DNA of 64,000 nucleotides, taken from NCBI GenBank assembly GCA_963776205.1, contig CAVZLR010000002.1, forward strand, positions 124,001-188,000, given 5' to 3'. Origin of the DNA: UBA4459 sp963776205. Lineage in GTDB: Bacteria > Bacteroidota > Bacteroidia > Bacteroidales > F082. The notes beneath the pieces were generated by a model, which was given only the letters and a program-made list of their open reading frames with translations, was not told the origin of the DNA and did not search any database. This document shows positions 45,862 through 55,582 of this stretch, in pieces. The stretch's first letter is position 1, and each line of letters opens with the position of its first letter. The translations under genes and the position numbers were made by a program.

Positions 45862-48420
45862 ATGGAAGCAAAGTTTTCTCAAAGGGTTAAGGATGTGCTA
45901 TCATATAGCCGAGAAGAAGCCGTGAGATTGGGAAATAATTATATAGGGCTGGAGCATTTATTGCTAGGACTCATTCGCGAAGGCGATGGAATGGCGATAC
46001 AAATGCTCAGTTATTTTGGTATTGATCTCAAACAATTTAAGATGAGCATTGAAAATGCAATTAAATCAAATAATACCAATACACTTAAACTTGAAAATAT
46101 TCCTCTCGTAAAACAGGCTGAAAAAGCACTAAAAATCACTTATCTCGAAGCAAAACTATTTAACAGCGAATTAATAGGTACTGAACACCTGCTGCTGGCA
46201 ATACTGAAAGACGAAAATAACCTGGTAACGAAGAAACTGGAAGGGTTGGGAGTAAATTATAGCAATGTAAAGGAAGAGTTGGCTACAATTCTTAAAGATA
46301 AAAAAGAAGATCCGGGATATTTTAACCCAAAATCTGAATTATCAGGTGAAACTGAAGACGATCCGGAAGGTGAGCAAAAATCATTTGGCGGACTGAAAAA
46401 GACTGCTGATCCCAAATCCAAGACCCCCGTTCTGGACAATTTTGGCCGTGATCTGACAAAACTTGCTGAAGAAGGGCGTCTTGACCCCATCGTTGGACGT
46501 GAGAAAGAACTTCAGCGTATTGCACAGATATTAAGCCGACGGAAGAAAAACAATCCCATATTAATTGGAGAGCCTGGCGTAGGTAAATCTGCAATTGCAG
46601 AAGGATTGGCCTTGCGTATTATCGACCGCAAAGTATCAAGAGCATTATTCAACAAACGCATTGTTACACTCGACCTTGCTTCGCTGGTAGCTGGAACAAA
46701 ATACCGTGGGCAATTTGAGGAACGAATGAAAGCTGTCCTCAATGAACTTGAAAAAAATGACCACATCATTCTTTTTATTGATGAAATTCATACCATTGTT
46801 GGTGCAGGAAATGCTTCCGGTTCGCTCGATGCTTCCAATATGTTTAAACCTGCATTGGCCAGGGGTGAACTGCAATGTATTGGTGCTACAACACTTGACG
46901 AATACAGGCAATACATTGAAAAGGATGGAGCACTCGAAAGAAGATTCCAGAAAATTCTTGTTGATCCGACAACAACGGAAGAAACCATTGAAATCCTGAA
47001 CAATATAAAAGAAAAATATGAGGATCATCACCTGGTTAAGTATTCAAATGATGCTATAAAATCATGTGTTCAGCTCACTAACAGGTATATCAGCGACAGG
47101 TATTTGCCGGATAAAGCCATTGATGCGTTGGACGAAGCCGGTGCACGCGTGCATATCAGCAATATTCATGTCCCTGCCGAAATTATCAACCTGGAAAGTT
47201 CAATTGACGAGATCAAAGAAAAGAAAACCGGTGCTATAAAAGCACAAAAGTTTGAAGAAGCAGCACAGTTCAGGGATATTGAAAGACAATACACTGAAGA
47301 GTTGGCCAGGGCCAAAAAGCGCTGGGAAGAGGAAGCTAAAATTCATCGCGAAGAAGTCTCGGAAGAAAGTGTGGCGGAAGTAGTGGCCATGATGACAGGT
47401 ATTCCGATGAAGAATATTGCGCAGAGTGAAAGTCAACGACTTATCAATATGGAAGATGAACTTCAATTGGATGTAGTTGGGCAGGATGAAGCAATTAAAA
47501 AAGTGGTGAAAGCTATCCGTCGTAATCGTGCCGGACTAAAAGATCCCAACAAACCAATCGGTTCATTTATCTTTTTAGGGCCAACGGGTGTTGGTAAAAC
47601 CTATCTGGCCAAGATGCTGGCAAAATTCTTATTTGATTCTGAAGATGCCCTTGTTAGAGTTGATATGAGCGAATACATGGAAAAATTTGCCGTGTCAAGA
47701 CTCGTTGGTGCACCTCCAGGATATGTTGGATACGAAGAAGGTGGACAATTAACGGAAAAAGTCAGAAGAAAGCCTTATTCGATCGTATTACTTGATGAAA
47801 TTGAAAAAGCACATCCTGATGTATTTCATCTCCTTCTGCAGGTGTTGGATGATGGCGTATTAACAGATGGATTAGGCCGCCGGGTTGATTTTAAAAATAC
47901 CATTATCATCATGACTTCCAATATTGGTTCAAGACAATTGAAAGATTTCGGACAAGGAGTTGGATTTAGTACATCTGCTAAAAAGCAAAGCAAATCAACA
48001 TACGCCACAGGTGTTATTGAAAATGCTTTAAAACGTGCTTTTGCACCTGAGTTCCTGAACAGAATAGATGATGTCGTAATTTTTGAACCACTTGAACGTG
48101 AAGATATTCACAAGATCATAGACATAGAGCTATCACATTTATACAAACGTATTGATGAGATGGAATATAAAATTAAAGTGAGCGATAAGGCCAAAGATTA
48201 TATTATTGAAAAAGGCTGGGATGAACAATTTGGTGCACGTCCTTTGAAAAGAGCCATTCAGAAATATATTGAAGATCAATTGGCAGAAGAGATCATAAAA
48301 AGCTCATTACACCCAGGTGATACCATTGCTGTTGATTTCGATGCGAAAAAAGATGACATTAGCATTGTTATCAGGAAAGCAAAAAAGCCTGCGGTTAAAA
48401 AGAAAAATGATAAAAAATAA
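45862..48420 (+). CDS. clpC: ATP-dependent Clp protease ATP-binding subunit ClpC
   Basis: An 852-residue class I Clp/Hsp100 AAA+ unfoldase that feeds substrates to ClpP. It has two Clp_N repeats (residues 1-145), a first AAA+ module with Walker A GEPGVGKS (236-243) and Walker B ILFIDEIH, a UVR domain (QKFEEAAQFRDIERQY) that distinguishes ClpC from ClpB, a second AAA+ module with GPTGVGKT (573-580), and the C-terminal Clp D2-small domain. The C-terminus is very lysine-rich. A terminator follows. ClpP is not in this window. Confidence 0.95.
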   Translation: MEAKFSQRVKDVLSYSREEAVRLGNNYIGLEHLLLGLIREGDGMAIQMLSYFGIDLKQFKMSIENAIKSNNTNTLKLENIPLVKQAEKALKITYLEAKLFNSELIGTEHLLLAILKDENNLVTKKLEGLGVNYSNVKEELATILKDKKEDPGYFNPKSELSGETEDDPEGEQKSFGGLKKTADPKSKTPVLDNFGRDLTKLAEEGRLDPIVGREKELQRIAQILSRRKKNNPILIGEPGVGKSAIAEGLALRIIDRKVSRALFNKRIVTLDLASLVAGTKYRGQFEERMKAVLNELEKNDHIILFIDEIHTIVGAGNASGSLDASNMFKPALARGELQCIGATTLDEYRQYIEKDGALERRFQKILVDPTTTEETIEILNNIKEKYEDHHLVKYSNDAIKSCVQLTNRYISDRYLPDKAIDALDEAGARVHISNIHVPAEIINLESSIDEIKEKKTGAIKAQKFEEAAQFRDIERQYTEELARAKKRWEEEAKIHREEVSEESVAEVVAMMTGIPMKNIAQSESQRLINMEDELQLDVVGQDEAIKKVVKAIRRNRAGLKDPNKPIGSFIFLGPTGVGKTYLAKMLAKFLFDSEDALVRVDMSEYMEKFAVSRLVGAPPGYVGYEEGGQLTEKVRRKPYSIVLLDEIEKAHPDVFHLLLQVLDDGVLTDGLGRRVDFKNTIIIMTSNIGSRQLKDFGQGVGFSTSAKKQSKSTYATGVIENALKRAFAPEFLNRIDDVVIFEPLEREDIHKIIDIELSHLYKRIDEMEYKIKVSDKAKDYIIEKGWDEQFGARPLKRAIQKYIEDQLAEEIIKSSLHPGDTIAVDFDAKKDDISIVIRKAKKPAVKKKNDKK

Positions 48421-48438
48421 ATAGTAGGTGAAATTTAT

Positions 48439-48464
48439 AAACCGGGGTCATTCCCGGTTTTTTT
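48439..48464 (+). terminator. Rho-independent terminator after clpC
   Basis: An 8-bp stem AAACCGGG / CCCGGTTT with a GTCATT loop is followed by TTTT. It starts 18 bp after the clpC stop codon. Confidence 0.9.
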
Positions 48465-48527
48465 ATGCGCAAATTAATTGATTTAATTTTATAATAAATA
48501 TCATACAGCATAATAAGATTCAAATTA

Positions 48528-48535
48528 TATCTTTG
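48528..48535 (+). promoter_or_regulatory. Candidate -7 promoter element for acyl-CoA dehydrogenase gene
   Basis: TATCTTTG matches TAnnTTTG and ends 25 bp before the start codon at 48561. No -33 TTG is seen at 19-21 bp. Confidence 0.45.
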
Positions 48536-48560
48536 TTGCTCATAACGAAAACAGTACCAT

Positions 48561-50346
48561 ATGAACACTAATGCCAAAATTAAGGGAGCAGAATTTTTAA
48601 TCAAAGATGTATCTTATCAAGATGTTTTTATTCCGGAGGAATTTGATGAAGAACAGCAAATGATTGCTGAGTCATGTGCCGATTTTGTTGAAACGGAAGT
48701 GGCTCCAAATTTCGATGCACTGGACAAACACACTGAAGGATTAATGCCATCGCTTCTGAAAAAGGCTGGCGAATTAGGCCTGCTGGGAATATCTGTACCT
48801 GAGCAGTATGAAGGTTTCGGACAATCATTTTTAACTTCCATGAGAGCGAATGAAGCCATAGGTTCTGCCTATTCATTTTCGGTGGCGTTTATGGCCCATA
48901 CCGGAATCGGAACCCTCCCACTTCTGTATTATGGAAATGATGCACAACATCAGAAATATGTTCCAAGTCTGGCAACGTGGCGAATGGCTGGCAGCCTATT
49001 GTTTAACGGAACCGGGTGCCGGTTCTGACGCCAATGCCGGTAAAAGCAAGGCCGTGCTTTCCGCTGATGGCAAACATTATATTTTGAATGGCCAAAAAAT
49101 GTGGATCACCAATGGCGGATTTGCTGATTTGCTGACTGTTTTCGCTAAAATTGACAATGACCGTGTTTTAAGTGCTTTTCTTGTAGAATCAAGCTGGGAA
49201 GGCATTACCATGAATCCCGAGGAGCACAAAATGGGTATAAAAGGTTCTTCAACACGCCAGATCTTTTTTAATGATGTTAAAGTTCCGGTTGAAAATTTAT
49301 TAGGTCGCCGGGGAGAAGGTTTTAGAATCGCATTGAATATCTTGCATATAGGCCGAATTAAACTGGGCGCAACTGTTATTGGAGGTATGCGCAGGGCTAT
49401 TAATAATTCTGTGACTTACGCTAACGAGAGAAAACAGTTTGGATCTTTCATCGCTGAATTTGGCGCCATTAAATTTAAAATGGGAAACCAGGTTGTTCGA
49501 ATGTTTGCTACAGAATCGGCAGTTTACCGTGCAAGTAAAGATGTTGAGGATACTATCAAGAGTTTAGAGGAAGAAGGCAAAAGCCATGGCGAAGCCAATA
49601 TTGGAGGTGTTGCCGAATATGAACCTGAATGTGCCATGCTTAAAGTGTATGGCTCCGAGTCATTGGATTATATTGTTGATGAAATGGTTCAGATTTATGG
49701 CGGAATGGGCTTCTCGTCAGAAGCTCCGGCTGATCGTTCCTACCGCGATTCAAGGATCAATCGAATATTTGAAGGCACAAATGAAATCAACCGTCTTATT
49801 ACCGTTGACTCAACTTTAAAGAAAGGCATGAAACATAAAATTGACCTGTTTGAAGCCGCAGGTGAAGTAGTTGAAAATCTGGACAAATTAAAACCTGTCG
49901 ATACAGATGGAAAAGATTATTACGAGATCAAACACGCTTTTGCCAGCAACCTGAAAAAAGCCATTTTAATGTTACTACCGGTAGTTTCTGATACTTTTAA
50001 AAGACAGCTGGGCGAAGAGGAAGAAATATTGATGAATATTTCTGACATGATCATGAATGTGTATGTTTTTGAATCGACTTTGCTGCGTGTTGAGAAACTC
50101 GAAAAAGGAGGGTTTAAAAAGGATATAAAAGTATATCGTGACATTCTCGATGTGCTTACCCGCGATACACTTCAGAAAACCTATTCAAATGCATTTGATG
50201 CCATTGGTTCTTTTGCTGAAGGCGACATGAAAGACAAACTTAGTAATGCGCTTAGAACGCTGACAAAAGCGGATCCAACCAATGTTAAAGAATCGAGAAG
50301 AAGTATAGCCAATAAATTAAATGACGATGGCATGTATAAATTCTAA
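48561..50346 (+). pseudogene. Acyl-CoA dehydrogenase (long form), frameshifted
   Basis: A flavin-dependent acyl-CoA dehydrogenase of the roughly 600-residue type used in fatty-acid beta-oxidation. The first frame (from 48561) carries the N-terminal helical domain up to KYVPSLAT; the expected GEWLAAYCLTEPGAGSD follows in another frame. Deleting one T (48978) restores 594 residues. Later motifs are MWITNGGFADLLTVFAKI, a LGRRGEGFRIALN segment and the catalytic-Glu region IFEGTNEINRLI. The C-terminal extension (residues about 440-594) is typical of this subfamily. The catalytic part is intact, so the break may be a sequence error. Confidence 0.9.
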
Positions 50347-50363
50347 TCAACATTGACTAAAAC

Positions 50364-50394
50364 AAAAAACCCGAAGTTCACTTCGGGTTTTTTT
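50364..50394. terminator. Bidirectional terminator between the two acyl-CoA dehydrogenase genes
   Basis: An 11-bp stem AAAACCCGAAG / CTTCGGGTTTT with a TTCA loop has As on the left and Ts on the right. It can therefore terminate both convergent genes. Confidence 0.92.
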
Positions 50395-50412
50395 ATTCAT
50401 TTAAGTTTTATC

Positions 50413-51555
50413 TTATTTCAAAATACTTTTTCCAATTACCACACGCTGTACCTGGTTGGTACCTTCGTAAATCTGGCATAATTTGGCGTCACGCATCATT
50501 TTCTCTACCAGAAAATCTGTCGAATACCCTTCTCCTGCCATCACCTGGACAGCATCAGTAGTTACTTTCATCGACACATCTGAAGCATATAATTTAGCCA
50601 TGGCAGATAACATATTGGCTGATTTTTGACCCGTATCATATGCCCAAGCCGCATTCCAGGTAAGCAATCTGGCAGCTTCAATTTCTGTAGCCATATCCGC
50701 CAGCATAAAACTAACTCCCTGGTTGACAGTTACTGGCTTACCAAACTGGATTCGGTTTTTGGCCCAGTCTTTTGAAGTTTCGTAAGCTTCACGTGCATTT
50801 CCAATACTTAATGCAGCCACCCCGGTACGTGTTCTTTCGAAGGTTTTCATAGCCAGCAAAAATCCATGACCTTCCATGCCAATCCTGTTTTTAATTGGAA
50901 TTTCCACATCGTGGAATTTAAATTCCGTTTGTACAGATGCTTTTTGTCCCATTTTTACCATGTCGGCAACAATTTCAACACCGGGCGAGTTGGTAGGAAC
51001 CACGAAGGCTGTCAGGCTTCTGGCACCTTTTGTCGGATCTGTTAAAGCAAAAACTGTAATGAATGAAGAAACACTTCCGTTGGTAATAAAACGTTTATGT
51101 CCGTTTAAAATATATTTATCGCCATGTAAAATAGCCTGCGATTTAATCCCAGCTACATCTGATCCGGCATTGGGTTCTGTTAGTGCGTATGCGGCAACAC
51201 TCTGTTCTTCATTGATCTGCCCGAAAAGTCGCTTCTTTTGCTCATCATCAGCACCAATATATAGAGGTGTTAATGCGAGTGTATTTGCATCCATGCATAT
51301 GCCGATACCCACACATCCTGCTCCCAATTCTTCCGAAGCTAACGCACTTTCAAATATGTTATGATTCTGTCCACCAAATTCTTTAGCCATCGGACCATTC
51401 ATTAGTCCTTCTTTATATGCCTGTTTCACAATATCCCATGGAAATTGTGCAAGGGTGTCGTACTTTCTGGCATTGGGTCGCATGTATCGATCAGCAAAAT
51501 CTCTCACTTTTTCCTGGATTTCTATCTGTTCTTTTTCTAAGGTAAAATCTACCAT
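50413..51555 (-). CDS. Acyl-CoA dehydrogenase (short form)
   Basis: A 380-residue acyl-CoA dehydrogenase that oxidises an acyl-CoA to the enoyl-CoA with FAD, passing electrons to ETF. Motifs are AYALTEPNAGSDVAG, KRFITNGSVSSF, the RTGVAALSIGNAREAYE helix and the catalytic region CQIYEGTNQVQRVVIG, where the Glu acts as base. The length is that of the short- or medium-chain class. It is convergent with the longer dehydrogenase and shares its terminator. Substrate chain length cannot be read reliably. Confidence 0.93.
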   Translation of the reverse strand: MVDFTLEKEQIEIQEKVRDFADRYMRPNARKYDTLAQFPWDIVKQAYKEGLMNGPMAKEFGGQNHNIFESALASEELGAGCVGIGICMDANTLALTPLYIGADDEQKKRLFGQINEEQSVAAYALTEPNAGSDVAGIKSQAILHGDKYILNGHKRFITNGSVSSFITVFALTDPTKGARSLTAFVVPTNSPGVEIVADMVKMGQKASVQTEFKFHDVEIPIKNRIGMEGHGFLLAMKTFERTRTGVAALSIGNAREAYETSKDWAKNRIQFGKPVTVNQGVSFMLADMATEIEAARLLTWNAAWAYDTGQKSANMLSAMAKLYASDVSMKVTTDAVQVMAGEGYSTDFLVEKMMRDAKLCQIYEGTNQVQRVVIGKSILK

Positions 51556-51681
51556 CTTAATTAATTTACTGGTTATTATTGAATTATATATCGTTTGAAT
51601 GCAAGTAACAAAATTACGTCATAATCTTGATTATTCCTATTTTAGACATAGATTTGAAAAAGCTGGAAAATCCTTTTAATC

Positions 51682-52590
51682 TTGAACTACTCCATATATA
51701 AAAAAGGTTTTAAAACCTATTTGCAGTTAGAAAGAAACATGTCGGAAAATACTGTGGCTGCATATATGCACGATGTTGACCTTCTGTTTAAATTTCTGAC
51801 TGAGGAAAAGGATAGTAAATTAATATCCGGGATAGTTTTAGACGATCTTACCAGTTTTATTGCTTATATCAATAAGCTGGATTTGGGTGTTTATACTCAA
51901 TCGAGAGTAATTTCAGGAATTAAAGCTTTTTTCAAATATCTCATGATTGAGCAGGTCATTGATACGGACCCTTCTGAACTTATAGAATCTCCAAAGCTTG
52001 GCAGGAAATTACCTGATATATTAAGCATTGAAGAAATAGGGCAACTTATTGATTCTATCGACCTGTCGACTCCGGAAGGAGAAAGAAACAAGGCCATACT
52101 TGAAACCCTTTATGGTTGTGGATTGCGGGTGTCGGAATTGATCAATTTAAAAATTTCAGATTTACACTTTAAGGAAGGTATAATATCTGTAACAGGAAAA
52201 GGAAACAAGCAAAGATTGGTACCCATCGGTGGTGCTGCTGAAAAACAAATTCGCATTTATAAAGAACAGGTGCGCCTAATGGGACCAATAGATAAGAAAT
52301 CAGAAAACATTCTTTTTCTTAACAGGCGAGGTAAGCAAATGAGCCGTCAGATGATCTTTATCATTATCAAGAGTTTGGTGGAGAAGCTGGGAATTAAAAA
52401 AACAGTCAGTCCACATAGTTTCCGACATTCATATGCCACACACCTGGTACAAAATGGTGCCGATTTAAGGGCGGTACAAGAGTTATTAGGCCATGTATCA
52501 ATAACTACAACTGAAATTTATACACATCTGGACCGTGAGGATTTGAGAAGATCTATCATGCAATTTCATCCAAGGAATATGAATGATTAG
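51682..52590 (+). CDS. xerD: Tyrosine recombinase XerD-like
   Basis: A 302-residue tyrosine recombinase of the XerC/XerD type, which resolves chromosome dimers at dif. The SAM-like N-terminal domain (residues 1-95) precedes the catalytic domain with Arg149 (GCGLRVSEL), Lys173 (VTGKGNKQRLVP), His245 and Arg248 (PHSFRHSYATHL), His271 (LLGHVSITTTEIY) and Tyr280. The start is TTG at 51682: an in-frame TGA lies 8 codons upstream and no ATG intervenes, while the first internal ATG would delete part of the DNA-binding domain. I see no phage or integron genes around it, so a housekeeping role is most likely. Confidence 0.92.
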   Translation: MNYSIYKKGFKTYLQLERNMSENTVAAYMHDVDLLFKFLTEEKDSKLISGIVLDDLTSFIAYINKLDLGVYTQSRVISGIKAFFKYLMIEQVIDTDPSELIESPKLGRKLPDILSIEEIGQLIDSIDLSTPEGERNKAILETLYGCGLRVSELINLKISDLHFKEGIISVTGKGNKQRLVPIGGAAEKQIRIYKEQVRLMGPIDKKSENILFLNRRGKQMSRQMIFIIIKSLVEKLGIKKTVSPHSFRHSYATHLVQNGADLRAVQELLGHVSITTTEIYTHLDREDLRRSIMQFHPRNMND

Positions 52591-52925
52591 AATAGCCTTA
52601 TTCTAGCTATTTGGCCACAAATTTTCAGGATTAAGAACAAATTGCAATTGACTTCTAAACAGATTTTGAAAAAACAATTTCGCGGAATATTAGCACTACT
52701 CAGAGCATTTTTTAAATGTTCGACCCCAGTTGACATCATCACTGCCAAAAGATATTTATATCTCTCAGCATGTTAACAGGGTTTTTTAATTCTACAACAG
52801 AATGTATTTGTTAAAACTTTGGCAACTTATTTTAATAAATAAGTGAATTTTCGAGATACAAATTATTGGAAAATAATCCTTTAATAAATTTTTTAAGTTT
52901 TAATGGGTATGAACTTAGGCCGCTA
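52591..52925. other. Intergenic region without recognisable gene
   Basis: These 335 bp are AT-rich and contain no convincing reading frame, promoter pair or RNA gene. An AT-only palindrome (CTTATTT-TAAT-AAATAAG, 52826-52843) is the only structure seen. Confidence 0.6.
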
Positions 52926-53381
52926 CTAAACGGTCTCTATCTTTCCCTGTTCATCAACAAGGACACCAAAATTCATATATACAAGTTTGTCTTCTCTGAA
53001 GAAGAAGTCCATCATACTGAGGTCATAGGAAAGCATCTTGTCTTTGTCTTTTTCAACCTCTACTTCAAAGTGGCTTTCGCCGTTGCTTTTCATTAATGCA
53101 ACTATTTCTACTTCAGTAAGGCTCATTATTTTTTTACCAAAAAGGCTTGTGTCAGGGTGGTCAGTTTCGATACCTGCCAGTATTTGTGTATAAAGTCCCA
53201 CGAAAAATATGGAGATACCTTTGGTCCAGTAATGAAGTACGGTTGTATTTAACTCCTCATCATCATCAAAGCTGTCAATTTCTTCCGGTTCACCGTAAGT
53301 ATCAATAAACTTATCCATTTTCATTCCGAATTCCAATTCACCAAGACCGTTATTTGGTTTTATTTCATAATTTGATAACAT
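52926..53381 (-). CDS. Conserved hypothetical protein
   Basis: A 151-residue acidic cytoplasmic protein with no signal or membrane segment. It opens with IKPNNGLGELEFGM, a pattern seen at the start of several small uncharacterised bacterial proteins, then an acidic stretch (EEIDSFDDDEEL) and alternating strand/helix sequence. I do not recognise the family. It lies on the minus strand after the SDR gene, 65 bp from it. Confidence 0.7.
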   Translation of the reverse strand: MLSNYEIKPNNGLGELEFGMKMDKFIDTYGEPEEIDSFDDDEELNTTVLHYWTKGISIFFVGLYTQILAGIETDHPDTSLFGKKIMSLTEVEIVALMKSNGESHFEVEVEKDKDKMLSYDLSMMDFFFREDKLVYMNFGVLVDEQGKIETV

Positions 53382-53446
53382 CCTCTTTTATTCTAATTAG
53401 TATCTAACAAACATATATAATTGTGTGGTACAAAACAAGTAAAAAT

Positions 53447-54253
53447 TTATTTAAATGGCGAATCTTCCTCTTTAGCCAAACTATTGTAAACCTGTTTATT
53501 CAACCATGCGGGAAAAAACTTATTAAGTAAAGCCACCATTTTACCTTCTGTAGTTAGCGTAATCGTATTTTTTCTCTTTTTTACAGCCTTATAGATGTGA
53601 GCTGCTACCTCTTCCGAACTCATCATTTTTTGTTCATTTCTCGGCGATTCTCCCTGTGGTTTGCCATCAGCAGACAAAGAAGCTTTCCTTATGTTGGAAG
53701 CAGTAAAACCCGGATAAGCAACCAATACATGAAGACCTTTCTTCAGATTTTCAATTCGTATGCACTCTAAAAATCCACCCATAGCAAATTTGGAGGCTGA
53801 ATACCCTGTTCTGGCTGGTAATCCTTTTATTCCGGCAATCGATGAAACACCCACAACACTACCTTTCTGTTCCAACAAGTATGGAAGTGCATATTTTGTG
53901 CAATAGACTGTTCCCCAGAAATTAATATCCATAACTTGTTTCAACACTTTAAGATCAACATCAGTAAATAAAGCGCGCATAGAAATACCCGCATTATTGA
54001 TTAAAACATCAATCTTTCCGAATTGCTCAATAGCGGTCAATATCAAATTTTTACAATCATTTTCGTTACTAACATCGGTATGGGCAAAAGCGATCTCTCC
54101 CCCACTCAGTTTTATTTCTTCAGCTATTTCAATCAATTTTTCATGATTGCGAGCGCCTATTACACATTTCGCTCCCTTTCCGGCAAATTCAAAAACAAGT
54201 GCTTTTCCAATGCCTGAAGTGGCTCCTGTTATAACTACTACTTTATCTTTCAT
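53447..54253 (-). CDS. Short-chain dehydrogenase/reductase (SDR)
   Basis: A 268-residue classical SDR oxidoreductase using NAD(P)H. The cofactor motif is TGATSGIG (residues 9-16), NNAG is at 86-89, and the catalytic set is Ser138, Tyr151 and Lys155 (TGYSASKFAMGG). The C-terminal portion (AAHIYKAVKKRKNTITLTTE) is typical of the DltE/YqjQ-like SDR group. It probably reduces a carbonyl in lipid or secondary metabolism; the substrate is not known. It is divergent from the aminotransferase operon, with about 130 bp between starts. Confidence 0.92.
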   Translation of the reverse strand: MKDKVVVITGATSGIGKALVFEFAGKGAKCVIGARNHEKLIEIAEEIKLSGGEIAFAHTDVSNENDCKNLILTAIEQFGKIDVLINNAGISMRALFTDVDLKVLKQVMDINFWGTVYCTKYALPYLLEQKGSVVGVSSIAGIKGLPARTGYSASKFAMGGFLECIRIENLKKGLHVLVAYPGFTASNIRKASLSADGKPQGESPRNEQKMMSSEEVAAHIYKAVKKRKNTITLTTEGKMVALLNKFFPAWLNKQVYNSLAKEEDSPFK

Positions 54254-54382
54254 GCTTATTTTTTATATTACAAGTATATGAAATATACGTAAAGATATCC
54301 GGTACAAGATGGTGTAAGTTTTAACGCTTTTCAAAATTTCACATTTTGAATTGTTTACTTTTGTCATCGTAAAACGCAATTT

Positions 54383-55579
54383 ATGCTCAATAACAGGCAA
54401 CTTTTTTTACAACATCTGGCTATTCCTGCCACGGTAGGTGATGCGCTGGAAATTGTAAAAGCCGAAGGAATATTTTTGTTTGACGACAAGGGACACAGAT
54501 TTATAGATCTGGTTTCAGGTGTTTCTGTCAGCAATACAGGGCATCGGCATCCAAAAGTTATAGCTGCCATCGAAGACCAGTTGAAAAATTATTTACACCT
54601 GATGGTTTATGGCAAGTACATTCAATCGCCACAGGTGCAATTAGCAGGAAAACTAACTTCAGTTCTGCCAAATATGCTGAACTCGGTTTTCTTTGTTAAT
54701 TCGGGTAGTGAAGCTATTGAAGGCGCACTTAAACTGGCAAAAAGGATTACAGGAAGATCTGAAATATTAGCATTTAAGAATGCATACCACGGCAGTACTC
54801 ATGGCGCACTTAGTGTGCTGGGAAATGAAGAGATGAAATATGCTTATCGCCCCTTATTGCCAGATGTAGGTTTTTTGGAATTTAATAATCTGACTGAGCT
54901 GGATCAGATCACAGATGCAACAGCTGCTGTTTTGATAGAGCCCATCCAGGCTGAAGCAGGAATTATAATGCCTGATATTGATTATATGAAGAAACTCAGG
55001 GGGATATGTGATGAAACCGGTACCATTCTAATTTTTGATGAAGTTCAGATGGGTTTTGGTCGCACTGGTAAGCTTTTTGCCTTTAAACATTTTGGAATTG
55101 TGCCTGATATATTATGCCTGGCCAAGGGAATGGGAGGGGGTATGCCCATTGGTGCTTTTGTTTCGAGCAAAGCACATATGTCAACGTTAACTCATAACCC
55201 GGCATTGGGGCATATAACCACATTTGGTGGTCACCCTGTAAGCTGTGCAGCAGCGCTGGCTAACCTGCAGGTGATAATTGATGAACGATTGGCTGAGTTA
55301 GCCGATGAAAAGGGGAAGTTGTTTAAATCGGAAATTGAAAAACATCCGCTTGTTGATCATATCCGCCAGGTTGGACTCATGCTTGCTGTTGAAATTAAAA
55401 ATGACTATTCTGTATCCAAACTGATAAAAATCTTGCAAAAAAACGGCCTCATTGTTGACCAATTTCTTTTCAATAATTCGTCATTCAGAATTGCTCCGCC
55501 ACTCACAATTACAATAAATGAAATACATCTTGTTAACGACAAACTCAATACAAGTTTGAGCCTGCTACAAAAAGACTAA
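54383..55579 (+). CDS. Class III (acetylornithine/GABA-type) aminotransferase
   Basis: A 398-residue PLP-dependent aminotransferase of fold type I, class III. The PLP lysine is Lys248 in CLAKGMGGGMPIGAF, with the cofactor Asp219 in FDEVQMGFGRTG and the phosphate-binding NSGSEAIEGALKLA at 106-119. This is the subgroup that uses omega-amino acids or ornithine derivatives as donors; the exact substrate is not clear. It leads a tight operon with the PAD-like, aat and deaminase genes (3 bp to the next start). Confidence 0.9.
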   Translation: MLNNRQLFLQHLAIPATVGDALEIVKAEGIFLFDDKGHRFIDLVSGVSVSNTGHRHPKVIAAIEDQLKNYLHLMVYGKYIQSPQVQLAGKLTSVLPNMLNSVFFVNSGSEAIEGALKLAKRITGRSEILAFKNAYHGSTHGALSVLGNEEMKYAYRPLLPDVGFLEFNNLTELDQITDATAAVLIEPIQAEAGIIMPDIDYMKKLRGICDETGTILIFDEVQMGFGRTGKLFAFKHFGIVPDILCLAKGMGGGMPIGAFVSSKAHMSTLTHNPALGHITTFGGHPVSCAAALANLQVIIDERLAELADEKGKLFKSEIEKHPLVDHIRQVGLMLAVEIKNDYSVSKLIKILQKNGLIVDQFLFNNSSFRIAPPLTITINEIHLVNDKLNTSLSLLQKD

Positions 55580-55582
55580 CTT

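Noticed and set aside
51682..52590. Tyrosine recombinase as a marker of an integrated element
   Set aside because: No phage, transposon or repeat boundaries lie nearby, and the sequence looks like housekeeping XerD.
52826..52843. AT-rich palindrome CTTATTT-TAAT-AAATAAG
   Set aside because: Weak A/T-only stem without a T-run; likely chance in AT-rich DNA.
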